Shown here: piece after piece, positions 1 through 12,463 of the stretch
Position numbering within the stretch: position 1 is the stretch's first letter
Layout: each line of letters begins with the position of its first letter
Source of the DNA: Oasisia sp. SBJ-2009
Lineage: Eukaryota; Annelida; Polychaeta; Sabellida; Siboglinidae
Assembly: GCA_964017155.1 (NCBI GenBank)
Contig: OZ024860.1
Location: forward strand, 53,810,056 to 53,874,055
Direction: 5' to 3'
DNA length: 64,000 nucleotides
The notes under the pieces: model-generated
What the model saw: only the letters and a program-made list of their open reading frames with translations
Database searches by the model: none
What the model was told of the DNA's origin: nothing
Position numbers and translations under genes: made by a program

Positions 1-252
1 AATAAAATCAAGTATCAATTTTGGCAAAGATACAGTGATAATACCAACATTGAGGTGGGCCCGACTTGTACATAAATGCCTACACTTGCGGGCGCGTACC
101 TCCACGCGCACTCTCTCATAAAAGCACGTATACTCTCAATTTGTTTTCAGAATTTCACTATTTGGCACTTATGTACAAGTCGGACCCACCTCAATGTTGC
201 TATTATATCACTATTTTTGGCCAACATTTGATACTTGATTAAATTAATTCAT
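1..252. repeat. Family A partial monomer at window edge
   Basis: The window opens inside the right arm of a type 2 monomer. That arm ends at 73. Spacer 2 covers 74-170, and the next left arm starts at 171 (atgtacaagtcgg). This copy carries the variants acagtgataat (near 48) and cgtacctccacg (near 105), which also mark the type 2 units at 4633, 8296 and 13685. Confidence 0.85.
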
Positions 253-756
253 TCAATTATAATCATCTTGCGCGTATTTATGTTTTATAAACAGCGCGTC
301 TTGGCAAACTTTTGAGGTCGAAAAGACAGCGCGATTTGTGCCAGTCGCAAGCGCAGCGGTGCATGTTACTGCGCTGTGCATATGGAATGAGCGATAAACA
401 GTTTGTTTATGCCGACCACGCTGTCTTTTCGACCTCAAATGTCTGCTAAGACGCGCTGTATATAAAACATTAATATGCGCAAGATGATTATAATTGATTG
501 AATTAACAAATTCATGTATCAAATATTGGCAAAGATACAGTTATAATACCAACATTGAGGTGGGCCCGACTTGTACATGAATGCCTACACTTGCGGGCGC
601 GTACCTTCACGCGCACTGTCTCATAAAAGCACGTATACTCTCAATTTGTGTTCAGTATTTCACTATTTGGCACTGATGTACAAGTCGGACCCACCTCAAT
701 GTTGCTATTATATCAGTATTTTTGCCAACATTTGTTACTTGATTAAATTAATTCAT
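253..756. repeat. Family A unpaired type 1 monomer (504 bp)
   Basis: A type 1 unit followed directly by another type 1 unit at 757, with no half-unit between them. It breaks the usual type 1 / type 2 alternation and is probably a product of unequal exchange. Confidence 0.85.
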
Positions 757-835
757 TCAATTATAATCATCTTGCGCGTATTTATGTTTTATAAACAGCG
801 CGTCTTGGCAAACTTTTGAGGTCGAAAAGACAGCG
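676..835 (+). repeat. Family A left arm (reference copy), 160 bp
   Basis: Runs from atgtacaagtcgg to gaaaagacagcg. Its reverse complement recurs at 923-1082 and its direct copy starts again at 1180. Some left arms are 161 bp because they have ttttggcc instead of ttttgcc. GC is about 34%, lower than in the spacers. Confidence 0.9.
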
Positions 836-922
836 CGATTTGTGCCAGTCGCAAGCGCAGCGGTGCATGTTACTGCGCTGTGCATATGGAATGAGCGATA
901 AACAGTTTGTTTATGCCGACCA
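836..922 (+). repeat. Family A spacer 1 (reference copy), 87 bp
   Basis: Single-copy segment between the left and inverted right arms, about 50% GC. In type 1 units it holds two small perfect stems: agcgcag (854-860) with ctgcgct (873-879), and taaaca (899-904) with tgttta (908-913). Type 2 substitutions break both. The motif agcggt at 859-864 is where every half-unit deletion starts. Confidence 0.85.
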
Positions 923-1082
923 CGCTGTCTTTTCGACCTCAAATGTCTGCTAAGACGCGCTGTATATAAAACATTAATATGCGCAAGATGATTATAATTG
1001 ATTGAATTAACAAATTCATGTATCAAATATTGGCAAAGATACAGTTATAATACCAACATTGAGGTGGGCCCGACTTGTACAT
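923..1082 (-). repeat. Family A right arm (inverted copy of left arm), 160 bp
   Basis: Read on the minus strand, this segment matches the left arm at 676-835 over its full length without gaps. I count 19 mismatches in 160 (about 88% identity). The 21 bp next to spacer 1 are perfectly complementary, as are the first 13 bp next to spacer 2. The arm carries gggccc where the left arm has ggaccc. Confidence 0.9.
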
Positions 1083-1179
1083 GAATGCCTACACTTGCGG
1101 GCGCGTACCTTCACGCGCACTGTCTCATAAAAGCACGTATACTCTCAATTTGTGTTCAGTATTTCACTATTTGGCACTG
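1083..1179 (+). repeat. Family A spacer 2 (reference copy), 97 bp
   Basis: Segment between a right arm and the next left arm. It contains a perfect 6-bp stem, gcgcgt (1101-1106) with acgcgc (1113-1118). Half-unit deletions resume in this spacer at 1157 (cagtattt). Confidence 0.85.
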
Positions 1180-1391
1180 ATGTACAAGTCGGACCCACCT
1201 CAATGTTGCTATTATATCAGTATTTTTGCCAACATTTGTTACTTGATTAAATTAATTCATTCAATTATAATCATCTTGCGCGTATTTATGTTTTATAAAC
1301 AGCGCGTCTTGGCAAACTTTTGAGGTCGAAAAGACAGCGCGATTTGTGCCAGTCGCAAGCGCAGCGGTCACTATTTCCCTATTTGGCACTT
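1180..1391 (+). repeat. Family A half-unit (single-arm deletion derivative, about 213 bp)
   Basis: A left arm (1180-1339) and the first 29 bp of spacer 1 (1340-1368) are joined directly to the last 23 bp of spacer 2 (1369-1391). About 291 bp, including the whole right arm, is missing. The join reads agcggt|cactattt. The same join occurs at 1368, 2589, 3306, 4527, 5748, 6969, 8190, 9916, 11137, 12358, 13579, 15305, 16526, 17747, 18968, 20189, 22418, 24144, 24860, 25073, 25790 and 26003. Each half-unit places two left arms in the same orientation, turning a 504-bp spacing into 717. Confidence 0.9.
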
Positions 1392-1977
1392 ATGTACAAG
1401 TCGGACCCACCTCAATGTTGCTATTATATCAGTATTTTTGGCCAACATTTGATACTTGATTAAATTAATTCATTCAATTATAATCATCTTGCGCGTATTT
1501 ATGTTTTATAAACAGCGCGTCTTGGCAAACGTTTGGGGTCGAAAAGACAGCGCGACTTGTGCCAGTCGCAAGCGCTGCGGTGCATGTTACTGCACTGTGC
1601 ATATGGAATGAGCGATGTACAGTTTGTTTATGCCGACCACGCTGTCTTTTCGACCTCAAAAGTCTGCTAAGACGCGCTGTATATAAAACATAAATATGTG
1701 CAAGATCATTATAATTGATAGAATTAATAAAATCAAGTATCAATTTTGGCAAAGATACAGTTATAATACCAACATTGAGGTGGGCCCGACTTGTACATAA
1801 ATGCCTACACTTGCGGGCGCGTACCTTCACGCGCACTCTCTCATAAAAGCACGTATACTCTCAATTTGTTTTCAGAATTTCACTATTTGGCACTTATGTA
1901 CAAGTCGGACCCACCTCAATGTTGCTATTATATCACTATTTTTGGCCAACATTTGATACTTGATTAAATTAATTCAT

Positions 1978-2694
1978 TCAATTATAATCATCTTGCGCGT
2001 ATTTATGTTTTATAAACAGCGCGTCTTGGCAAACTTTTGAGGTCGAAAAGACAGCGCGATTTGTGCCAGTCGCAAGCGCAGCGGTGCATGTTACTGCGCT
2101 GTGCATATGGAATGAGCGATAAACAGTTTGTTTATGCCGACCACGCTGTCTTTTCGACCTCAAATGTCTGCTAAGACGCGCTGTATATAAAACATTAATA
2201 TGCGCAAGATGATTATAATTGATTGAATTAACAAATTCATGTATCAAATATTGGCAAAGATACAGTTATAATACCAACATTGAGGTGGGCCCGACTTGTA
2301 CATGAATGCCTACACTTGCGGGCGCGTACCTTCACGCGCACTGTCTCATAAAAGCACGTATACTCTCAATTTGTGTTCAGTATTTCACTATTTGGCACTG
2401 ATGTACAAGTCGGACCCACCTCAATGTTGCTATTATATCAGTATTTTTGCCAACATTTGTTACTTGATTAAATTAATTCATTCAATTATAATCATCTTGC
2501 GCGTATTTATGTTTTATAAACAGCGCGTCTTGGCAAACTTTTGAGGTCGAAAAGACAGCGCGATTTGTGCCAGTCGCAAGCGCAGCGGTCACTATTTCCC
2601 TATTTGGCACTTATGTACAAGTCGGACCCACCTCAATGTTGCTATTATATCACTATTTTTGGCCAACATTTGATACTTGATTAAATTAATTCAT
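1978..2694. repeat. Family A unpaired 717-bp unit
   Basis: A type 1 monomer plus half-unit followed by another type 1 monomer at 2695 instead of a type 2. One type 2 monomer is missing relative to the 1221-bp HOR. Confidence 0.85.
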
Positions 2695-5600
2695 TCAATT
2701 ATAATCATCTTGCGCGTATTTATGTTTTATAAACAGCGCGTCTTGGCAAACTTTTGAGGTCGAAAAGACAGCGCGATTTGTGCCAGTCGCAAGCGCAGCG
2801 GTGCATGTTACTGCGCTGTGCATATGGAATGAGCGATAAACAGTTTGTTTATGCCGACCACGCTGTCTTTTCGACCTCAAATGTCTGCTAAGACGCGCTG
2901 TATATAAAACATTAATATGCGCAAGATGATTATAATTGATTGAATTAACAAATTCATGTATCAAATATTGGCAAAGATACAGTTATAATACCAACATTGA
3001 GGTGGGCCCGACTTGTACATGAATGCCTACACTTGCGGGCGCGTACCTTCACGCGCACTGTCTCATAAAAGCACGTATACTCTCAATTTGTGTTCAGTAT
3101 TTCACTATTTGGCACTGATGTACAAGTCGGACCCACCTCAATGTTGCTATTATATCAGTATTTTTGCCAACATTTGTTACTTGATTAAATTAATTCATTC
3201 AATTATAATCATCTTGCGCGTATTTATGTTTTATAAACAGCGCGTCTTGGCAAACTTTTGAGGTCGAAAAGACAGCGCGATTTGTGCCAGTCGCAAGCGC
3301 AGCGGTCACTATTTCCCTATTTGGCACTTATGTACAAGTCGGACCCACCTCAATGTTGCTATTATATCAGTATTTTTGGCCAACATTTGATACTTGATTA
3401 AATTAATTCATTCAATTATAATCATCTTGCGCGTATTTATGTTTTATAAACAGCGCGTCTTGGCAAACGTTTGGGGTCGAAAAGACAGCGCGACTTGTGC
3501 CAGTCGCAAGCGCTGCGGTGCATGTTACTGCACTGTGCATATGGAATGAGCGATGTACAGTTTGTTTATGCCGACCACGCTGTCTTTTCGACCTCAAAAG
3601 TCTGCTAAGACGCGCTGTATATAAAACATAAATATGTGCAAGATCATTATAATTGATAGAATTAATAAAATCAAGTATCAATTTTGGCAAAGATACAGTT
3701 ATAATACCAACATTGAGGTGGGCCCGACTTGTACATAAATGCCTACACTTGCGGGCGCGTACCTTCACGCGCACTCTCTCATAAAAGCACGTATACTCTC
3801 AATTTGTTTTCAGAATTTCACTATTTGGCACTTATGTACAAGTCGGACCCACCTCAATGTTGCTATTATATCACTATTTTTGGCCAACATTTGATACTTC
3901 ATTAAATTAATTCATTCAATTATAATCATCTTGCGCGTATTTATGTTTTATAAACAGCGCGTCTTGGCAAACTTTTGAGGTCGAAAAGACAGCGCGATTT
4001 GTGCCAGTCGCAAGCGCAGCGGTGCATGTTACTGCGCTGTGCATATGGAATGAGCGATAAACAGTTTGTTTATGCCGACCACGCTGTCTTTTCGACCTCA
4101 AATGTCTGCTAAGACGCGCTGTATATAAAACATTAATATGCGCAAGATGATTATAATTGATTGAATTAACAAATTCATGTATCAAATATTGGCAAAGATA
4201 CAGTTATAATACCAACATTGAGGTGGGCCCGACTTGTACATGAATGCCTACACTTGCGGGCGCGTACCTTCACGCGCACTGTCTCATAAAAGCACGTATA
4301 CTCTCAATTTGTGTTCAGTATTTCACTATTTGGCACTGATGTACAAGTCGGACCCACCTCAATGTTGCTATTATATCAGTATTTTTGCCAACATTTGTTA
4401 CTTGATTAAATTAATTCATTCAATTATAATCATCTTGCGCGTATTTATGTTTTATAAACAGCGCGTCTTGGCAAACTTTTGAGGTCGAAAAGACAGCGCG
4501 ATTTGTGCCAGTCGCAAGCGCAGCGGTCACTATTTCCCTATTTGGCACTTATGTACAAGTCGGACCCACCTCAATGTTGCTATTATATCAGTATTTTTGG
4601 CCAACATTTGATACTTGATTAAATTAATTCATTCAATTATAATCATCTTGCGCGTATTTATGTTTTATAAACAGCGCGTCTTGGCAAACGTTTGGGGTCG
4701 AAAAGACAGCGCGACTTGTGCCAGTCGCAAGCGCTGCGGTGCATGTTACTGCACTGTGCATATGGAATGAGCGATGTACAGTTTGTTTATGCCGACCACG
4801 CTGTCTTTTCGACCTCAAAAGTCTGCGAAGACGCGCTGTATATAAAACATAAATATGTGCAAGATCATTATAATTGATAGAATTAATAAAATCAAGTATC
4901 AATTTTGGCAAAGATACAGTGATAATACCAACATTGAGGTGGGCCCGACTTGTACATAAATGCCTACACTTGCGGGCGCGTACCTCCACGCGCACTCTCT
5001 CATAAAAGCACGTATACTCTCAATTTGTTTTCAGAATTTCACTATTTGGCACTTATGTACAAGTCGGACCCACCTCAATGTTGCTATTATATCACTATTT
5101 TTGGCCAACATTTGATACTTGATTAAATTAATTCATTCAATTATAATCATCTTGCGCGTATTTATGTTTTATAAACAGCGCGTCTTGGCAAACTTTTGAG
5201 GTCGAAAAGACAGCGCGATTTGTGCCAGTCGCAAGCGCAGCGGTGCATGTTACTGCGCTGTGCATATGGAATGAGCGATAAACAGTTTGTTTATGCCGAC
5301 CACGCTGTCTTTTCGACCTCAAATGTCTGCTAAGACGCGCTGTATATAAAACATTAATATGCGCAAGATGATTATAATTGATTGAATTAACAAATTCATG
5401 TATCAAATATTGGCAAAGATACAGTTATAATACCAACATTGAGGTGGGCCCGACTTGTACATGAATGCCTACACTTGCGGGCGCGTACCTTCACGCGCAC
5501 TGTCTCATAAAAGCACGTATACTCTCAATTTGTGTTCAGTATTTCACTATTTGGCACTGATGTACAAGTCGGACCCACCTCAATGTTGCTATTATATCAG

Positions 5601-8600
5601 TATTTTTGCCAACATTTGTTACTTGATTAAATTAATTCATTCAATTATAATCATCTTGCGCGTATTTATGTTTTATAAACAGCGCGTCTTGGCAAACTTT
5701 TGAGGTCGAAAAGACAGCGCGATTTGTGCCAGTCGCAAGCGCAGCGGTCACTATTTCCCTATTTGGCACTTATGTACAAGTCGGACCCACCTCAATGTTG
5801 CTATTATATCAGTATTTTTGGCCAACATTTGATACTTGATTAAATTAATTCATTCAATTATAATCATCTTGCGCGTATTTATGTTTTATAAACAGCGCGT
5901 CTTGGCAAACGTTTGGGGTCGAAAAGACAGCGCGACTTGTGCCAGTCGCAAGCGCTGCGGTGCATGTTACTGCACTGTGCATATGGAATGAGCGATGTAC
6001 AGTTTGTTTATGCCGACCACGCTGTCTTTTCGACCTCAAAAGTCTGCTAAGACGCGCTGTATATAAAACATAAATATGTGCAAGATCATTATAATTGATA
6101 GAATTAATAAAATCAAGTATCAATTTTGGCAAAGATACAGTTATAATACCAACATTGAGGTGGGCCCGACTTGTACATAAATGCCTACACTTGCGGGCGC
6201 GTACCTTCACGCGCACTCTCTCATAAAAGCACGTATACTCTCAATTTGTTTTCAGAATTTCACTATTTGGCACTTATGTACAAGTCGGACCCACCTCAAT
6301 GTTGCTATTATATCACTATTTTTGGCCAACATTTGATACTTGATTAAATTAATTCATTCAATTATAATCATCTTGCGCGTATTTATGTTTTATAAACAGC
6401 GCGTCTTGGCAAACGTTTGGGGTCGAAAAGACAGCGCGACTTGTGCCAGTCGCAAGCGCTGCGGTGCATGTTACTGCACTGTGCATATGGAATGAGCGAT
6501 GTACAGTTTGTTTATGCCGACCACGCTGTCTTTTCGACCTCAAAAGTCTGCTAAGACGCGCTGTATATAAAACATAAATATGTGCAAGATCATTATAATT
6601 GATAGAATTAATAAAATCAAGTATCAATTTTGGCAAAGATACAGTTATAATACCAACATTGAGGTGGGCCCGACTTGTACATAAATGCCTACACTTGCGG
6701 GCGCGTACCTTCACGCGCACTCTCTCATAAAAGCACGTATACTCTCAATTTGTTTTCAGAATTTCACTATTTGGCACTTATGTACAAGTCGGACCCACCT
6801 CAATGTTGCTATTATATCACTATTTTTGGCCAACATTTGATACTTGATTACATTAATTCATTCAATTATAATCATCTTGCGCGTATTTATGTTTTATAAA
6901 CAGCGCGTCTTGGCAAACTTTTGAGGTCGAAAAGACAGCGCGATTTGTGCCAGTCGCAAGCGCAGCGGTCACTATTTCCCTATTTGGCACTTATGTACAA
7001 GTCGGACCCACCTCAATGTTGCTATTATATCAGTATTTTTGGCCAACATTTGATACTTGATTAAATTAATTCATTCAATTATAATCATCTTGCGCGTATT
7101 TATGTTTTATAAACAGCGCGTCTTGGCAAACGTTTGGGGTCGAAAAGACAGCGCGACTTGTGCCAGTCGCAAGCGCTGCGGTGCATGTTACTGCACTGTG
7201 CATATGGAATGAGCGATGTACAGTTTGTTTATGCCGACCACGCTGTCTTTTCGACCTCAAAAGTCTGCTAAGACGCGCTGTATATAAAACATAAATATGT
7301 GCAAGATCATTATAATTGATAGAATTAATAAAATCAAGTATCAATTTTGGCAAAGATACAGTTATAATACCAACATTGAGGTGGGCCCGACTTGTACATA
7401 AATGCCTACACTTGCGGGCGCGTACCTTCACGCGCACTCTCTCATAAAAGCACGTATACTCTCAATTTGTTTTCAGAATTTCACTATTTGGCACTTATGT
7501 ACAAGTCGGACCCACCTCAATGTTGCTATTATATCACTATTTTTGGCCAACATTTGATACTTGATTACATTAATTCATTCAATTATAATCATCTTGCGCG
7601 TATTTATGTTTTATAAACAGCGCGTCTTGGCAAACTTTTGAGGTCGAAAAGACAGCGCGATTTGTGCCAGTCGCAAGCGCAGCGGTGCATGTTACTGCGC
7701 TGTGCATATGGAATGAGCGATAAACAGTTTGTTTATGCCGACCACGCTGTCTTTTCGACCTCAAATGTCTGCTAAGACGCGCTGTATATAAAACATTAAT
7801 ATGCGCAAGATGATTATAATTGATTGAATTAACAAATTCATGTATCAAATATTGGCAAAGATACAGTTATAATACCAACATTGAGGTGGGCCCGACTTGT
7901 ACATGAATGCCTACACTTGCGGGCGCGTACCTTCACGCGCACTGTCTCATAAAAGCACGTATACTCTCAATTTGTGTTCAGTATTTCACTATTTGGCACT
8001 GATGTACAAGTCGGACCCACCTCAATGTTGCTATTATATCAGTATTTTTGCCAACATTTGTTACTTGATTAAATTAATTCATTCAATTATAATCATCTTG
8101 CGCGTATTTATGTTTTATAAACAGCGCGTCTTGGCAAACTTTTGAGGTCGAAAAGACAGCGCGATTTGTGCCAGTCGCAAGCGCAGCGGTCACTATTTCC
8201 CTATTTGGCACTTATGTACAAGTCGGACCCACCTCAATGTTGCTATTATATCAGTATTTTTGGCCAACATTTGATACTTGATTAAATTAATTCATTCAAT
8301 TATAATCATCTTGCGCGTATTTATGTTTTATAAACAGCGCGTCTTGGCAAACGTTTGGGGTCGAAAAGACAGCGCGACTTGTGCCAGTCGCAAGCGCTGC
8401 GGTGCATGTTACTGCACTGTGCATATGGAATGAGCGATGTACAGTTTGTTTATGCCGACCACGCTGTCTTTTCGACCTCAAAAGTCTGCGAAGACGCGCT
8501 GTATATAAAACATAAATATGTGCAAGATCATTATAATTGATAGAATTAATAAAATCAAGTATCAATTTTGGCAAAGATACAGTGATAATACCAACATTGA

Positions 8601-8799
8601 GGTGGGCCCGACTTGTACATAAATGCCTACACTTGCGGGCGCGTACCTCCACGCGCACTCTCTCATAAAAGCACGTATACTCTCAATTTGTTTTCAGAAT
8701 TTCACTATTTGGCACTTATGTACAAGTCGGACCCACCTCAATGTTGCTATTATATCACTATTTTTGGCCAACATTTGATACTTGATTAAATTAATTAAT
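2695..8799. repeat. Family A HOR run: five 1221-bp copies
   Basis: Copies start at 2695, 3916, 5137, 6358 and 7579 (5 x 1221 = 6105 bp exactly). The copy at 6358 is unusual because type 2 sequence replaces type 1 in its 717-bp part. The type 2 monomers at 4633 and 8296 share the private substitution ctgcgaagac for ctgctaagac. Confidence 0.9.
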
Positions 8800-11700
8800 T
8801 CAATTATAATCATCTTGCGCGTATTTATGTTTTATAAACAGCGCGTCTTGGCAAACTTTTGAGGACGAAAAGACAGCGCGATTTGTGCCAGTCGCAAGCG
8901 CAGCGGTGCATGTTACTGCGCTGTGCATATGGAATGAGCGATAAACAGTTTGTTTATGCCGACCACGCTGTCTTTTCGACCTCAAATGTCTGCTAAGACG
9001 CGCTGTATATAAAACATTAATATGCGCAAGATGATTATAATTGATTGAATTAACAAATTCATGTATCAAATATTGGCAAAGATACAGTTATAATACCAAC
9101 ATTGAGGTGGGCCCGACTTGTACATAAATGCCTACACTTGCGGGCGCGTACCTTCACGCGCACTCTCTCATAAAAGCACGTATACTCTCAATTTGTTTTC
9201 AGAATTTCACTATTTGGCACTTATGTACAAGTCGGACCCACCTCAATGTTGCTATTATATCACTATTTTTGGCCAACATTTGATACTTGATTACATTAAT
9301 TCATTCAATTATAATCATCTTGCGCGTATTTATGTTTTATAAACAGCGCGTCTTGGCAAACTTTTGAGGTCGAAAAGACAGCGCGATTTGTGCCAGTCGC
9401 AAGCGCAGCGGTGCATGTTACTGCGCTGTGCATATGGAATGAGCGATAAACAGTTTGTTTATGCCGACCACGCTGTCTTTTCGACCTCAAATGTCTGCTA
9501 AGACGCGCTGTATATAAAACATTAATATGCGCAAGATGATTATAATTGATTGAATTAACAAATTCATGTATCAAATATTGGCAAAGATACAGTTATAATA
9601 CCAACATTGAGGTGGGCCCGACTTGTACATGAATGCCTACACTTGCGGGCGCGTACCTTCACGCGCACTGTCTCATAAAAGCACGTATACTCTCAATTTG
9701 TGTTCAGTATTTCACTATTTGGCACTGATGTACAAGTCGGACCCACCTCAATGTTGCTATTATATCAGTATTTTTGCCAACATTTGTTACTTGATTAAAT
9801 TAATTCATTCAATTATAATCATCTTGCGCGTATTTATGTTTTATAAACAGCGCGTCTTTGCAAACTTTTGAGGTCGAAAAGACAGCGCGATTTGTGCCAG
9901 TCGCAAGCGCAGCGGTCACTATTTCCCTATTTGGCACTTATGTACAAGTCGGACCCACCTCAATGTTGCTATTATATCAGTATTTTTGGCCAACATTTGA
10001 TACTTGATTAAATTAATTCATTCAATTATAATCATCTTGCGCGTATTTATGTTTTATAAACAGCGCGTCTTGGCAAACGTTTGGGGTCGAAAAGACAGCG
10101 CGACTTGTGCCAGTCGCAAGCGCTGCGGTGCATGTTACTGCACTGTGCATATGGAATGAGCGATGTACAGTTTGTTTATGCCGACCACGCTGTCTTTTCG
10201 ACCTCAAAAGTCTGCTAAGACGCGCTGTATATAAAACATAAATATGTGCAAGATCATTATAATTGATAGAATTAATAAAATCAAGTATCAATTTTGGCAA
10301 AGATACAGTTATAATACCAACATTGAGGTGGGCCCGACTTGTACATAAATGCCTACACTTGCGGGCGCGTACCTTCACGCGCACTCTCTCATAAAAGCAC
10401 GTATACTCTCAATTTGTTTTCAGAATTTCACTATTTGGCACTTATGTACAAGTCGGACCCACCTCAATGTTGCTATTATATCACTATTTTTGGCCAACAT
10501 TTGATACTTGATTAAATTAATTCATTCAATTATAATCATCTTGCGCGTATTTATGTTTTATAAACAGCGCGTCTTGGCAAACTTTTGAGGTCGAAAAGAC
10601 AGCGCGATTTGTGCCAGTCGCAAGCGCAGCGGTGCATGTTACTGCGCTGTGCATATGGAATGAGCGATAAACAGTTTGTTTATGCCGACCACGCTGTCTT
10701 TTCGACCTCAAATGTCTGCTAAGACGCGCTGTATATAAAACATTAATATGCGCAAGATGATTATAATTGATTGAATTAACAAATTCATGTATCAAATATT
10801 GGCAAAGATACAGTTATAATACCAACATTGAGGTGGGCCCGACTTGTACATGAATGCCTACACTTGCGGGCGCGTACCTTCACGCGCACTGTCTCATAAA
10901 AGCACGTATACTCTCAATTTGTGTTCAGTATTTCACTATTTGGCACTGATGTACAAGTCGGACCCACCTCAATGTTGCTATTATATCAGTATTTTTGCCA
11001 ACATTTGTTACTTGATTAAATTAATTCATTCAATTATAATCATCTTGCGCGTATTTATGTTTTATAAACAGCGCGTCTTGGCAAACTTTTGAGGTCGAAA
11101 AGACAGCGCGATTTGTGCCAGTCGCAAGCGCAGCGGTCACTATTTCCCTATTTGGCACTTATGTACAAGTCGGACCCACCTCAATGTTGCTATTATATCA
11201 GTATTTTTGGCCAACATTTGATACTTGATTAAATTAATTCATTCAATTATAATCATCTTGCGCGTATTTATGTTTTATAAACAGCGCGTCTTGGCAAACG
11301 TTTGGGGTCGAAAAGACAGCGCGACTTGTGCCAGTCGCAAGCGCTGCGGTGCATGTTACTGCACTGTGCATATGGAATGAGCGATGTACAGTTTGTTTAT
11401 GCCGACCACGCTGTCTTTTCGACCTCAAAAGTCTGCTAAGACGCGCTGTATATAAAACATAAATATGTGCAAGATCATTATAATTGATAGAATTAATAAA
11501 ATCAAGTATCAATTTTGGCAAAGATACAGTTATAATACCAACATTGAGGTGGGCCCGACTTGTACATAAATGCCTACACTTGCGGGCGCGTACCTCCACG
11601 CGCACTCTCTCATAAAAGCACGTATACTCTCAATTTGTTTTCAGAATTTCACTATTTGGCACTTATGTACAAGTCGGACCCACCTCAATGTTGCTATTAT

Positions 11701-12463
11701 ATCACTATTTTTGGCCAACATTTGATACTTGATTAAATTAATTCATTCAATTATAATCATCTTGCGCGTATTTATGTTTTATAAACAGCGCGTCTTGGCA
11801 AACTTTTGAGGTCGAAAAGACAGCGCGATTTGTGCCAGTCGCAAGCGCAGCGGTGCATGTTACTGCGCTGTGCATATGGAATGAGCGATAAACAGTTTGT
11901 TTATGCCGACCACGCTGTCTTTTCGACCTCAAATGTCTGCTAAGACGCGCTGTATATAAAACATTAATATGCGCAAGATGATTATAATTGATTGAATTAA
12001 CAAATTCATGTATCAAATATTGGCAAAGATACAGTTATAATACCAACATTGAGGTGGGCCCGACTTGTACATGAATGCCTACACTTGCGGGCGCGTACCT
12101 TCACGCGCACTGTCTCATAAAAGCACGTATACTCTCAATTTGTGTTCAGTATTTCACTATTTGGCACTGATGTACAAGTCGGACCCACCTCAATGTTGCT
12201 ATTATATCAGTATTTTTGCCAACATTTGTTACTTGATTAAATTAATTCATTCAATTATAATCATCTTGCGCGTATTTATGTTTTATAAACAGCGCGTCTT
12301 GGCAAACTTTTGAGGTCGAAAAGACAGCGCGATTTGTGCCAGTCGCAAGCGCAGCGGTCACTATTTCCCTATTTGGCACTTATGTACAAGTCGGACCCAC
12401 CTCAATGTTGCTATTATATCAGTATTTTTGGCCAACATTTGATACTTGATTAAATTAATTCAT
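7075..12463. repeat. 5389-bp segmental duplication, copy 1
   Basis: The order of monomer types and lengths from 7075 to 12463 is repeated exactly from 12464 to 17852. Shared private variants fix the offset: gaggacgaaa (8861/14250), cgtctttgc (9851/15240), ctgcgaagac in the 8296/13685 monomers, and half-unit joins 8190/13579, 9916/15305 and 11137/16526. Upstream homology may begin up to about 200 bp earlier. Confidence 0.85.
8800..9304. repeat. Family A 505-bp variant type 1 monomer
   Basis: Type 1 unit without a half-unit. It has private changes attaattaattc upstream of the anchor and gaggacgaaa at 8861. The unit following the right arm is type 2-like (tacataaatg, ttacattaattc), so it is a type 1 / type 2 recombinant. 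Copied at 14189. Confidence 0.85.

Larger units (their letters stand above)
757..1977. repeat. Family A 1221-bp higher-order repeat, single copy
   Basis: Type 1 monomer plus half-unit (717 bp) followed by a type 2 monomer (504 bp). This is the canonical composition of the dominant family A HOR. Confidence 0.88.

Noticed and set aside
960..976. TATA-box-like gtatataaaacat in every right arm
   Set aside because: AT-rich arm sequence makes such words likely, and there is no adjacent initiator, gene or conserved spacing to support a promoter.
923..1082. Possible MITE/foldback transposon origin of the family A arms
   Set aside because: The long inverted arms resemble a foldback element, but units are head-to-tail with no target-site duplication or single-copy insertion to define ends, so origin cannot be supported from this window.
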